NCBI RefSeq assembly: GCF_034355335.1 | Contig: NZ_CP136422.1 | Location: 5,430,501-5,494,500 of the forward strand | Origin: Blautia coccoides | Lineage (GTDB): Bacteria > Bacillota > Clostridia > Lachnospirales > Lachnospiraceae | Length of the DNA stretch: 64,000 nucleotides | Reading direction: 5' to 3' | Shown here: positions 16,297-25,314 of the stretch, in pieces | Layout of the letters: each line of letters opens with the position of its first letter | Position numbering within the stretch: the stretch's first letter is position 1 | Notes under the pieces: model-generated | Databases searched by the model: none | What the model was told of the DNA's origin: nothing | What the model saw: only the letters and a program-made list of their open reading frames with translations | Program-made: the position numbers and the translations under genes

Positions 16297-19200
16297 TCAT
16301 GCAAGCTCAACCCCTTTCGCTTTGCTATCTTTTCCCTGCTGTTTTGCAATAATCTCCTTATTGATTTTCAATCGCTCATGAATGGATTTCTTTTTCTTCA
16401 TTGTTTTTTTGTTTTCTAAAAGGGAGCCCTGTTTTAGGGCTCCCTTATCGGACATTGCTCTTTCAGGTGACTTCTTTTCTCCAGTTACAGATGCTTTAAC
16501 TGCTCCTTCTACTTTTTCTAATGTCTTCTCTTCCAGACTGCAAAAACTCTGCAAATACGGCAGCACATGCTCCTGCATATCTGTAAGATCCGCCATATAT
16601 GCCTGAAAGGATTCTTCACCCTTTGCTTTCTGGTAATTCAGCCAGCTTTCATCATGCAGCTTCATTTCATTCTGGTTCTTCAACTGGCTTACAATACCTC
16701 CGTTTCCATCTCCGATATTGATTTTTCCTTTTAATTCCTGCATCTGGTTATGATCCGGATAATAAATCGTAAAATACATCTGAACTGTTTTCTCCGGCAT
16801 TCCTGTCTTAGGGTCCGCTTTTGAAGACAGATCTTCATCCATTTTGGCTGTTATTTCATCCAGACTTCCCAGATTCTGATAACCGGAAATGTTCATTTCC
16901 TTATCCTCACAGAAATTGATGCGGACAACCGGTACTGCTGTCTCCGGTATCTCAGGCTGATAGGCTTTCAGTTTCTCCAGAAGTTCTTCTGCCCGTGAAG
17001 ACTCCCCACATTCCTCATCTACAATATCTTTCAAAAACGGAATGTACTTATGGGCATAGCCACATCTTAATTCCAATGCGACAGTTTCCACCATATCTTC
17101 CTCCGGGCTAAAATTGTCATGATAATTATAAAAGTCAAAATCTTCCGCTAATTGATCCAGTGCTGCAGCCAGTTCATCCGCAGTCATTTTCTCCGGATAA
17201 TAATGGACATTCAATTCCTTCGGGGGATAATATCGAAAATCCGGAAACGCCTCTACGATCTTTTCCAATGCCTCATGTACCAATGGAAGTGCTGCCAGAA
17301 ATGCCACATCATCCAGGTTGTCTCCCCGGATCGTTTTCCGGCTGACCAGAGATACCTCCGCCTCATCATAAAAAGTATCATTCGGGTCACGGTAGATAAT
17401 TCCCATACCGTTTCCATAATAACTTAATGTTGGGTCATCAATGATTTCCCGGTATTTTGCAACTATTTCATCCAGATTAGTACTCTTATATATTTTCCCA
17501 AGGCTATGGTATTCATCACATTCTGCAGCATAGTATTCCAGATAAGGCTCTTTCTTCAGAGGCATATTGTTCAGGACATTATCGATCATATTGTAATTTG
17601 CCTCCTCCAGCTCTTCTACTTTCGCCAATGGTTTGTACTCCCCTTTGGCTTTCATCTGCTCCGTTTTTTCATCCAGATACCGTTCGGATTTTTCAAGAAA
17701 ATCTTCTAACGTACCAGTTTTGTCCGGTCTGATCGGATTCATATCCACTTTCATATTTCCGACCTTATACCCAGCTTCATTCAACACGGAAAATAAATCA
17801 TCCTCACGGACAGTTCCCTCATAAGCAATTACCACATCCAAATCCGAATCCTCATTGTATAGCCCATCCCTTGTTCGACTTCCATACACACGCACGGCCT
17901 GTATCCTGGCATCCAGGTCATTTTCAATAATCTCTGCCTGTGCAATCGCCCATACAGTTTCTTCGATTTCTGAACGGCTCGTTCCATTTAATCCGGCTTC
18001 CGTTTCCGTATGATCCGAAATAACCGGCACACGCTTTCTCTGGCTTCTTGCTTCCTGAAGGATCTCTGCCTCTACGTTTTCTACTTTTTCCAGCAGTTCA
18101 TCATACTCCATCGGTATCCGTTCTAACTGAACCAGACCTTCATCCTCTAAAATATCCTGAACAGCCTCTCTCATAGAAATATCCGGATTGTCCAAGAGCC
18201 CTCCGTCCATGAGTTTATACTCCGTATCGTAAAAGGAATAATCATACCCCTCCGTTGCCACCTGAATAGCAAAGTATTGATCCCCGATTCGGTAAGCCAA
18301 TTCTTCCTGATTCAGTTCCGGCTCCAATTGCAGGAAATCCGGCAATTCACGGAAGCTGATACTGTCTACAAAATATGCTTTTACATTTCCATTTTCATTG
18401 AGGACTACAATATCACTTACCGATAAGGAATGCCCGGTATAATCCGCCGGATGGGCAATATTGAATTTCTCATACAGAGAATCCAACGTATCGCCATAAA
18501 ACATTTTATCGGAATAGATTAGCTCATAGTCCTCTTTTTTCACCTGGTATCCATGCCTTTCAATAAAATTCAGATCCATAAATTCATATTCTCTGCCGGG
18601 ACTGTCGTCTGTGATCTGGTATATTCCATATCTGTTTTCTGTCCCCAGAAGAAGTTTCGCCTCTTTCAGTGACTTTATCTGTGGATACTCCTGCATCCGT
18701 TTTTCCAACGTCCTGATCCGTTCCACATCCTCTCTCTCCATCTGATAATGCTCCGGTCCTCTTTCAATCTCCATCCGTTCCCGCACCGCAATCGGTCTTG
18801 GATAGGTGGTAATCAGAAATACTGTCTCCCCCGCATTGAACATCCTTAATGCTTCGTCTCTATCAAGATCTATCATTAGAGGCTGATACAATCCAACTTC
18901 CTCAAAATCTATTTCATCCTCCTGCTCCTGCATACGCTGCCAAGCATCTTTTTCAATTCCATAGAGACCTTCATGTTCCAATATCATCTCCCTGATGGCA
19001 TAGTCCCCATGGGAGCCATCTGACTGCAGGCAGTATACCTTTTCCCCGACACGATGAAGCTCCAACGCCATCTCCTGACGAAGAGGAAGCATATCATCTG
19101 CGGTATAGCCATATCCCTTTAGCTCTGCCATACCTACAGAACGATCCGGAAAAGCATCTATTATCGCTCTAGCATCCCACAGTATTTCATCCACCTTCTC

Positions 19201-19416
19201 TTCATCCGAGGAACGGACAGCGTCTGCAAGGTTTCTGACCATTTTTCTGATAGCATAATCATCACCGGTCATAGCGGCATACTCCAAAACCTGTTCTTTC
19301 TGTTTCTCCGTAAACACAATATTTTCCCGCTGTTCTGCCCGCTCCATCTGTCTCTGGGCATAGTCCCGAATTTCTTTTTCTGCCATTGTCATAATCCTGT
19401 TCATTGCCATACGCAT
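16297..19416 (-). CDS. Polyvalent YodL / nucleotidyltransferase / DUF4316 protein
   Basis: A very large cytoplasmic protein (about 1039 aa) composed of domains seen in large polyvalent proteins of mobile elements. A helical N-terminal region with a YGYTADDMLPL motif comes first. A YodL-type domain follows at about residues 280-400. A nucleotidyltransferase (MNT-like) domain sits near residue 515 with VYGSRTRDGLYNEDSDLDVV, the G-S and D-x-D metal-binding motif. A middle region carries LPD-like helices, and the Lys-rich DUF4316 end reads IHERLKINKEIIAKQQG. Such proteins are thought to enter the recipient and counter its defences; that is family knowledge, not shown here. The start is chosen after GGGAGGAAA. 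It follows the sortase gene by about 15 bases. Confidence 0.75.
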   Translation of the reverse strand: MRMAMNRIMTMAEKEIRDYAQRQMERAEQRENIVFTEKQKEQVLEYAAMTGDDYAIRKMVRNLADAVRSSDEEKVDEILWDARAIIDAFPDRSVGMAELKGYGYTADDMLPLRQEMALELHRVGEKVYCLQSDGSHGDYAIREMILEHEGLYGIEKDAWQRMQEQEDEIDFEEVGLYQPLMIDLDRDEALRMFNAGETVFLITTYPRPIAVRERMEIERGPEHYQMEREDVERIRTLEKRMQEYPQIKSLKEAKLLLGTENRYGIYQITDDSPGREYEFMDLNFIERHGYQVKKEDYELIYSDKMFYGDTLDSLYEKFNIAHPADYTGHSLSVSDIVVLNENGNVKAYFVDSISFRELPDFLQLEPELNQEELAYRIGDQYFAIQVATEGYDYSFYDTEYKLMDGGLLDNPDISMREAVQDILEDEGLVQLERIPMEYDELLEKVENVEAEILQEARSQRKRVPVISDHTETEAGLNGTSRSEIEETVWAIAQAEIIENDLDARIQAVRVYGSRTRDGLYNEDSDLDVVIAYEGTVREDDLFSVLNEAGYKVGNMKVDMNPIRPDKTGTLEDFLEKSERYLDEKTEQMKAKGEYKPLAKVEELEEANYNMIDNVLNNMPLKKEPYLEYYAAECDEYHSLGKIYKSTNLDEIVAKYREIIDDPTLSYYGNGMGIIYRDPNDTFYDEAEVSLVSRKTIRGDNLDDVAFLAALPLVHEALEKIVEAFPDFRYYPPKELNVHYYPEKMTADELAAALDQLAEDFDFYNYHDNFSPEEDMVETVALELRCGYAHKYIPFLKDIVDEECGESSRAEELLEKLKAYQPEIPETAVPVVRINFCEDKEMNISGYQNLGSLDEITAKMDEDLSSKADPKTGMPEKTVQMYFTIYYPDHNQMQELKGKINIGDGNGGIVSQLKNQNEMKLHDESWLNYQKAKGEESFQAYMADLTDMQEHVLPYLQSFCSLEEKTLEKVEGAVKASVTGEKKSPERAMSDKGALKQGSLLENKKTMKKKKSIHERLKINKEIIAKQQGKDSKAKGVELA

Positions 19417-19430
19417 TTTCCTCCCTATCG

Positions 19431-20189
19431 TCAAATTCTTCTGGCAAGTACAATTAGCCTGCCGTTGGTGCTGGAATATTCACAGGTAGATAAAGAAAGC
19501 AGCTCATCATCCTCACTGACGGTAACCCCCGTCGGATAAAGCTGATAAGCTGCCATTTTCTGTAAATACTCCATCTGTTGTTTTCGTGTTTCTTTGTGTA
19601 AATAATCATAATAACCGCCGCTTTGTGCCACATTCGTCACATACACAGCAGCCACTTCATACTGATATTTCTGGTTTTTTAAATATAACGTAATCCCCTT
19701 ATGCTCATGATAAAACTCTTCTTTTTTATACCCATTTAATTGTTTGAACATACTGCCATCTTTCATTTGATGACCATAAATAATTAAATGCTCCTGCATA
19801 GCATCAATATCATTCCGGCAGTCCAGCATCAGTGTCCCACAGATGGCATAATTCTTTTGAAAATCGTGGTGGAGATAAAACTCATTATCTTTACCCTGCA
19901 CGACCGGATAACTGATATCGGTATCAGCAATCTTCAGCCAACCGATGCAATCTGCATTTTCATCCAACAATGCCCGATAATCAAAGTCATTTATCTCTGT
20001 CATTGGATTATCTGCATTTGGTTCTGTCTCGTCTTCCTCTGTAGTCTTTTCCGGAAATGCAATCTCTTCCACCTCCCGGTAATTCTTTCTGTTATCATAA
20101 GAATCCTGCCAGTAATCCAAGAGGAATTTCCCGCATATCACCGAAATCACCAGAAACACCATCAACAATACTTTTTCTGTTCTCTTCAC
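19431..20189 (-). CDS. Class B sortase
   Basis: A 252-aa membrane-anchored transpeptidase. One N-terminal membrane segment (VLLMVFLVISVICGKFLL) is followed by the sortase barrel with catalytic His in IIYGHQMKDGSMF, Cys in SLSTCEYS and Arg in LIVLARRI. The H-x12-region spacing and the GHQMK.GSMF motif place it in class B, the type used by Firmicutes ICEs. The GTG at 20189, six bases after GGAGG, is preferred over an ATG further upstream. Its likely substrate is the ICE's own LPXTG-like surface adhesin (NPKTG) encoded about 27 kb away, since no nearer substrate is seen. Co-oriented with the polyvalent gene. Confidence 0.9.
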   Translation of the reverse strand: MKRTEKVLLMVFLVISVICGKFLLDYWQDSYDNRKNYREVEEIAFPEKTTEEDETEPNADNPMTEINDFDYRALLDENADCIGWLKIADTDISYPVVQGKDNEFYLHHDFQKNYAICGTLMLDCRNDIDAMQEHLIIYGHQMKDGSMFKQLNGYKKEEFYHEHKGITLYLKNQKYQYEVAAVYVTNVAQSGGYYDYLHKETRKQQMEYLQKMAAYQLYPTGVTVSEDDELLSLSTCEYSSTNGRLIVLARRI

Positions 20190-20211
20190 ATAGTTCCTCC
20201 TTCCGGGCATG

Positions 20212-20239
20212 AAAAAACCGGCAGGTATTTCACTGCCGG
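20212..20239 (-). terminator. Hairpin terminator just before the sortase gene
   Basis: On the minus strand CCGGCAG and CTGCCGG form a 7-bp stem followed by six T, ending about 25 bases before the sortase GTG. It either ends the upstream transcript or works as an attenuator of the sortase/polyvalent unit. Confidence 0.6.
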
Positions 20240-20325
20240 TGTATATCGGTTATAAAACATAAATGAATTTATTTACTTTTAGTTCCATCGTCATTAAATG
20301 TTGATTCAGCTCTAAAAACTGAAAT

Positions 20326-20658
20326 TTATCTCTTACAAACAGTATTCATCAATACAATCATAACTACACAATCAATTAACGTAATTGCAAGAAAAATGTA
20401 TGCAAATACGGCTGGCATAATTTCTTCCCATATCGCCATTACAAGAACTAAAACAGTTATCACAGACATTCCTGCTCCTGTGACTCTACATATTTTCTTT
20501 TCATCATATTTGCTTTTTTCTGATTTACTTGCTGTATTATATCCTGCAATTAGACCTGCACCACGACCAGTAAGTAATACTATACTCATTAAAGCTAAAA
20601 TAAAAAATACCACCCACATTATCCAGTCTGAACCGTTACTTATATCTTTAAGTGTCAT
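20326..20658 (-). CDS. DUF3784 membrane protein
   Basis: A 110-aa protein with three hydrophobic segments (WIMWVVFFILALMSIVLL; MSVITVLVLVMAIW; VFAYIFLAITLIDCVVMIVL) and the conserved loop GRGAGLIAGYNTASKSEKSKYDE that is typical of the DUF3784 family. It is an integral membrane protein of unknown function, common as a passenger in Firmicutes. Good ribosome binding site. It sits with a TIGR04076 gene between the LtrC-like gene and the sortase, as cargo. Confidence 0.8.
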   Translation of the reverse strand: MTLKDISNGSDWIMWVVFFILALMSIVLLTGRGAGLIAGYNTASKSEKSKYDEKKICRVTGAGMSVITVLVLVMAIWEEIMPAVFAYIFLAITLIDCVVMIVLMNTVCKR

Positions 20659-20721
20659 AACCTTACCCTCCCAAAATTCAAATAATACGTTTCCTTAAAC
20701 TCTTAAAAAAGCTAGAAGTTG

Positions 20722-21132
20722 TTAACCCGTATAAGCATCATCCGCAGTATTCTTAAAATTTTGCTTTTCCAACCACTGCTTTTCTTCCTCGTTTTCTGGA
20801 ATATCAATTCTTTCAATCTTAAAAATAACAGGTCTTGTTCCATCGTTACAGCAAGTAATCATCATTCTCTCATCGTTTGTCCATTTGTGCATGATGGAGC
20901 CACCTTGCAATGCCGTATACACATATCTACTGATAGCATCCCATGCTTCACCGCAAAATCTGCCATTCATCAAATGATAGAAATCGTCCCTTTCTGGTGT
21001 CCTCTTTAAAAGGAATGTATCTCCCTCTTTGAAACAGGGACATGGACCCGACTTCGGATCTGCCAAATATTTTTCTTGTAAATCTGGAAATACTTTTGTC
21101 TCTAATACAGTTATCTTGCATTCATGTTTCAC
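20722..21132 (-). CDS. TIGR04076-family protein
   Basis: A 136-aa soluble protein with the CKITVLETKVFPDLQEKY start and a CPCF motif near residue 33, then a Gly/Asp segment and FCGEAWDAISRYVYTALQGG, matching TIGR04076-family proteins of unknown function. The two cysteine-rich segments (CPCF; TCCNDGTRP) could bind metal. Passenger gene next to the DUF3784 gene. Confidence 0.75.
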   Translation of the reverse strand: MKHECKITVLETKVFPDLQEKYLADPKSGPCPCFKEGDTFLLKRTPERDDFYHLMNGRFCGEAWDAISRYVYTALQGGSIMHKWTNDERMMITCCNDGTRPVIFKIERIDIPENEEEKQWLEKQNFKNTADDAYTG

Positions 21133-21225
21133 TGGATTACCTCCATAAACTTCAAAGTTTCTGTTCCCTATAAAATAAATTTATCGGGATTTACCAAATC
21201 GCCAAACAACGATTTGTTCATTTAA

Positions 21226-21247
21226 AGGGGCATAACCCCATGCCCCT
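21226..21247 (-). terminator. Terminator after the LtrC-like gene
   Basis: AGGGGCAT and ATGCCCCT form a perfect 8-bp stem around six bases, followed on the minus strand by TTTAAAT. It lies about 40 bases beyond the stop codon. Confidence 0.6.
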
Positions 21248-21285
21248 ATTCTACAACATTTTTCTCCTGTTGTATATACGAAAGA

Positions 21286-22194
21286 CTATCCGATACACGC
21301 TTCCGTCGTTCTCATTGCAGGCTCTTTTCCATCCTGTCTCTGACTGTTCTGCTTGATGGCAGTAATTCTGTCATGAAGAGACTGATGTTCTTCTTTCTCC
21401 TCGTCCTGCTCTCCTTCCCCCTCCATCACAGCTTCCTTTTCATCCATGTTCAGCAAGGCATTCAGTTCCGAGAGACGTTCCAGTTTCTGGTTCAGTTCTT
21501 CCTCTTTCGGGAACGTTTTTTTTACCTCTTCCATCGCATTTTTCAGTTGTCCCTGCACTGTCTCAAGCTTTCGCTCTGCTTCTGCCAGCTTTTGTGGAAT
21601 TGCTTCCAATGCGTTATTGATCCTGATGATATTACCATTTTCATCGGAACCAAGGCTGACACGATATACATTTTCATTTTTCAGGGAAAGGATAAATTCC
21701 TTGTTCCAGGAATCAAACTTTAAGCGGATGGAGAACCCCTGATACTGTCCGACATTGATCATGGCATCTGCCTGTTTCATGGACTGGCAGACAGCAAGAA
21801 GGGCTGCTCCTGCCTCTTTTTTCTCATAAAATACCGTGCCACCGACTTCCATCACAAATTTCTCCGGATCCGTGATCTTATTTGCCTGATACTTTTCCAG
21901 ATCCGCTTTGTATCCTTCGATGCTTTCCTTAAGTACTGCTATCTGCTGTGGGAAATTCTTTGCAATATCATCTTCCAGCCGGTAATGGTTGCTCACAAAA
22001 TTCGCTTTCAGCAGTTTCAGCTTCGATACTTCCACATCCAGTGCCATTTTTTCCTTGATTGCCGGATTCCCTGTTGCCAGGGCTTTTACTTCCGCATAGG
22101 ACAATGCCGTATCGTCCACATCCTCGCAGCTTCGTACCGGTGATTTGCTGGTCATGATCTGGGAAATGAATTTCTGCTTGCTTTCGATCAGCTG
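21286..22194 (-). pseudogene. LtrC-like methylase/helicase, 3' exon (after group II intron)
   Basis: Begins at CAG (Gln) directly after the intron boundary and continues QLIESKQKFISQIMTSKSP..., a coiled-coil and helix-rich C-terminal region that is the tail of the giant methylase-helicase (fragment 28061-33925). It has 302 codons plus a stop. Removing the intron joins TGG (Trp) to CAG in frame with no change. The protein end (EEHQSLHDRITAIKQNSQRQ) is charged and probably binds partners. Expression of a full protein would need intron splicing, yet the intron's reverse transcriptase/maturase is broken. Confidence 0.85.
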
Positions 22195-22235
22195 GTCGAG
22201 TAGGTCAGCGGTATTACTACCGCCTTCCCCTCTAA

Positions 22236-22269
22236 GAACCGTGCGTGAGAGTTTCCCCTCACACGGCTC
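22236..22269 (-). ncRNA. Group II intron domain V
   Basis: The 34-base hairpin starts GAGCCGTGTGAGG and ends CTCACGCACGGTTC, with GAAA-type loop, matching the highly conserved domain V catalytic hairpin (AGC-like triad replaced by CCG/CGG pairs). It is 3' of the reverse transcriptase C-terminal part, as in all bacterial group II introns. Confidence 0.85.
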
Positions 22270-22275
22270 AAGCAC

Positions 22276-23247
22276 TTATAAGCCCTGCGTTAGCAGAACC
22301 AGTTCATCAACATTTTTCGAGTAATGAAGTTCTCTGTGGCAATCAGCATGTAATAAAACATTCTTTTCTTTAAAATCTGCTCCCACTTCCGTATGGATTC
22401 GAAATCCCCGTTCCACTGTGATAGGTTCACCACAATGCGGACAAATGCCTTTCTGCATTTTGTACAGTGCATTTAATTTCTTTCTTCCATTGATTTCTCG
22501 AAGCATTCTCTTTGTGTCTCTGTCCTCAAAATATTCTGTGAAACGCTCGTCAAATGGTGTCGCTTCTGATTTTGTTTTCAGCCACCTTATTATTTTAGTA
22601 TCAGTAGCATATATCAGATGTAATTCAAATGAGTCTGCCATATTTACACTGAATGTCCAGTTCCTTGTGCCAACTTTTCTGAAATATTTCTTAGCTATCC
22701 ATTTGTGGCTTTTCTTCGGATGCCTACGTTTGCACCATCTCCACAGACATCTCCATACATCGAAATCAAACCTGTCAAACGCCTGCGAGGAGACATTATA
22801 CTTTTGGAAATTCACCCATCCTCTGATGACCGGATTTAACTTTCTTATCAAATCTTCCTGCTTCATAGATGGATTTTGCTTTATGATCCCCCGTATCTTA
22901 TTCACAATGGCTTTATAGTTCTTTTTGGATGGTTTTGTAAGAAGCTTGTCTTTGTACCACCGTATATTACATCCGAGAAAATCAAAACCATCTTCGATAT
23001 GGGTAATCGCTGTCTTTTCTTCTGACAGTTCCAACCCTCTCTCTGATAAAAATTTCCGGATAATCGGGAGAACACCCGCTTCCAAAAGCTCTCTGCTTTC
23101 GCCTGTGACGATGAAATCGTCAGCATAACGTATAAAGTTCACTTTTGGAAAATATGCTTTTCCATCCCTTTTAGTTTTGTGGTATTTCTTCCTAATCTGG
23201 ATTTCCAGACCATCCAACACCATGTTGCAGATAGTTGGTGAAATAGC
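22276..23247 (-). pseudogene. Group II intron reverse transcriptase/maturase, C-terminal part
   Basis: Reads AISPTICNMVLDGLE (end of RT motif 4), FIRYADDFIVTGES (YADD catalytic Asp pair), FDFLGCNIRW, then the thumb/maturase domain X, a basic DNA-binding region and a C-terminal HNH endonuclease (CPHCGEP ... HADCHRELH). The N-terminal part (26763-27461) ends with GSPQGS. With the RIT element removed, the frame joins as GSPQGS-AISPT. Thus the gene was intact before the RIT arrived. The fragment has no start of its own at the break and is probably not made as an active enzyme. Confidence 0.85.
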
Positions 23248-23336
23248 CGAACCTTATGCGAAGCGAGTGATTATGCCGAGTCAGTGGCAAAACACCGCAT
23301 AGTAACAGCATTTATACCTTTTTGACTCAGCATAAT
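23248..23336. repeat. RIT left end: terminal inverted repeat and opposed recombinase-type boxes
   Basis: Contains the terminal repeat CGAACCTTATGCG (23248-23260), ATTATGCCGAGTC (23270-23282) and the reverse-complement box GACTCAGCATAAT (23324-23336), 41 bases apart. The pair mirrors that at the right end. Confidence 0.75.
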
Positions 23337-23339
23337 ACG

Positions 23340-24350
23340 TCACTTAAATGAATTCAGGAATGACATGAGATCCGTATCTTTCGTCCAATCCGGGAATTCT
23401 GCTTCACCGGTTACTTTCGGAGCAAGTTTATTGACTGCTTCTGTTTTCAAACGGTTGTCTGCCCTGATATAGACCATTGTGGTGGAAATATCCTCATGGC
23501 CAAGGAAGTCCCGGATGTAAACGATGTTGATCCCGGCTTCCAACATGTGCATTGCTTTGCTGTGCCGGAAACCGTGTGCATGGATTTCTGGAAAAGATTG
23601 ATCCTTACTCCGGATTTCATGTACATACTTCCGAATGATATAGTTGACTCCGTCACGGCTCAACTTTGCCTGTCTCTGGTTGACAACCAAAGGCTGATCG
23701 GTTGAAATATTCCTTCGCTGTCGTTTGATGTATTCAGAAACCAGTTTTGCTGTATTACGGGCAATCGCTACTGTACGGTATTTATTCCCTTTACCATGGA
23801 GACGCACTGTGGGATTGTCCCCAGTCTGGATATCCCGGATCGCCATATCACAGAGTTCCTGCACACGACACCCGCTGTCATAAAGAAGTGTCAGGATCAC
23901 CCGGTGACGCAGTCCATTTTCCGTATTGATATCCGGATAGTTGATCAACTCCCGGATCTGATCAGGTGACAGGAAAGCAATCTCACGCATTGCGGCTTTT
24001 TGGGATTTGATTCCCTGCACAAGCTGCAGTGGCGCAAGGTATTCCAAACACCGCACACCAGCATACTCAGAAAAAGATTTGATAGCTGCCAGCCGTTGAT
24101 TCGCTGTGGAAACACTGCATCCCCTGTTTCTCAGCCATTCAAGATACTCTATGATGAGAACGCGGTCAAAGCTTTGCATAGTGAAATCTGTAAGCCGGAT
24201 CTTTTTGTATTCGGTCAGAAAAACAGCAAACAGCTTTAAGGCATCTTTATAGCTGAGAACCGTATTCCTGGAATAGTTTCTCTGCAACGGCAGGAAATCT
24301 GTCAGGAACCCTGTGACCAGTTGGGCAAAATCAGTAGAATTCGTGTTCAT
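23340..24350 (-). CDS. RIT tyrosine recombinase C
   Basis: 336 aa. Start at MNTNSTDFAQ, chosen because it overlaps the previous gene by only 20 bases. The N-terminal SAM-like core-binding domain is followed by the catalytic domain: Arg in DSGCRVQEL, Lys in HGKGNKYR, HxxR in HAHGFRHSKA, His in FLGHEDIS and the nucleophile Tyr in TTMVYIRAD. All catalytic residues are present. It is the third gene in the trio; the trio is thought to act together for transposition. Confidence 0.85.
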   Translation of the reverse strand: MNTNSTDFAQLVTGFLTDFLPLQRNYSRNTVLSYKDALKLFAVFLTEYKKIRLTDFTMQSFDRVLIIEYLEWLRNRGCSVSTANQRLAAIKSFSEYAGVRCLEYLAPLQLVQGIKSQKAAMREIAFLSPDQIRELINYPDINTENGLRHRVILTLLYDSGCRVQELCDMAIRDIQTGDNPTVRLHGKGNKYRTVAIARNTAKLVSEYIKRQRRNISTDQPLVVNQRQAKLSRDGVNYIIRKYVHEIRSKDQSFPEIHAHGFRHSKAMHMLEAGINIVYIRDFLGHEDISTTMVYIRADNRLKTEAVNKLAPKVTGEAEFPDWTKDTDLMSFLNSFK

Positions 24351-25314
24351 AGAACGCCACCTCCTGGATGATATCCGGAAAGGCCGCTTCCAGATGTTCT
24401 CGAACAAACGGGAATGCTGCAGACGTCAGTTTCAGATAATAAGCGGTCTCTTCAAAACTTTCGTGCCCAAGCATGGTACGCATGTAAGGAAGATACGCCA
24501 GCAGGTCTTTCCCTTCTTTTGACCACTTTAAGAGAAGGTTCACACAGTAAGTATGCCGGAAGTCATGGATGCGGGGACCACGTCCTGTATGAGAGATCCT
24601 AGCTTTGTCCAGATACCGCCGGAAGTTATGGTACAGGTTCTGCAGTGTCATTTCACGCCCGGGCCGCACCAGAAAAAAGAATTCATCCTCCGGTGAGCTG
24701 CTGTGGATCTGATCCTTCAGTTCCACACATCTGGAAACAAGATCCGGATGGATCGGTACGAGCCGGTCCTTCTGGTTTTTTCCCGAAAGGACCCGGATAT
24801 AGCCATTTGCGAGGTCTACGTCCTGGATCTTTGCCAGTCGCAGCTCGGATACCCTCATTCCACTTGTATAAAGGATCCGAAAAAACACCGGCATGACAAG
24901 GGCCCGGTAGGGGCACTCGGATGGTACAGACTGGCTGGCATCAACCGCAGTAAAAAAGCGTTCCAGCTCGTCCGGGGTGTAGATATGTGCGTCATATTTC
25001 TCCGGATGCCTTGTCAGTCCATGAGGAGGTATATATGCAGGTATCCCCACGCTGTTGAGATATTTGCAGAATACACGGAGGCTGCTGATCCTGTGGGCAT
25101 GATTCGCTGCACTTTCGTAGCTGCGTTTCTGACACCAATGATCACAGAGATCCTGGGAAATCCTCTTTTCAGTAAGCTGATGTTGGCAGAAAAACGTATC
25201 GATCCTGCGGAATGCGGCAGTCTCTGCTTCATATTTGAATCCCAGGGACTGTTTTAAAGTGATCAGTCCACAGAATTCATCCCGGAAAACGCTGTTGAAT
25301 CCCGAATCACCCAT
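24331..25314 (-). CDS. RIT tyrosine recombinase B
   Basis: 327 aa. Catalytic residues are visible: Arg in SGMRVSELR, Lys in LSGKNQKDR, HxxR in RIHDFRHTYC, His in MLGHESFEET and Tyr in AYYLKLT. The start overlaps the end of recombinase A by 8 bases and the end overlaps recombinase C by 20 bases, so translation is coupled, typical of RIT elements. Longer insert near the last helix (KWSKEGKDLLAYL) as in other RitB-type proteins. Confidence 0.85.
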   Translation of the reverse strand: MGDSGFNSVFRDEFCGLITLKQSLGFKYEAETAAFRRIDTFFCQHQLTEKRISQDLCDHWCQKRSYESAANHAHRISSLRVFCKYLNSVGIPAYIPPHGLTRHPEKYDAHIYTPDELERFFTAVDASQSVPSECPYRALVMPVFFRILYTSGMRVSELRLAKIQDVDLANGYIRVLSGKNQKDRLVPIHPDLVSRCVELKDQIHSSSPEDEFFFLVRPGREMTLQNLYHNFRRYLDKARISHTGRGPRIHDFRHTYCVNLLLKWSKEGKDLLAYLPYMRTMLGHESFEETAYYLKLTSAAFPFVREHLEAAFPDIIQEVAFYEHEFY

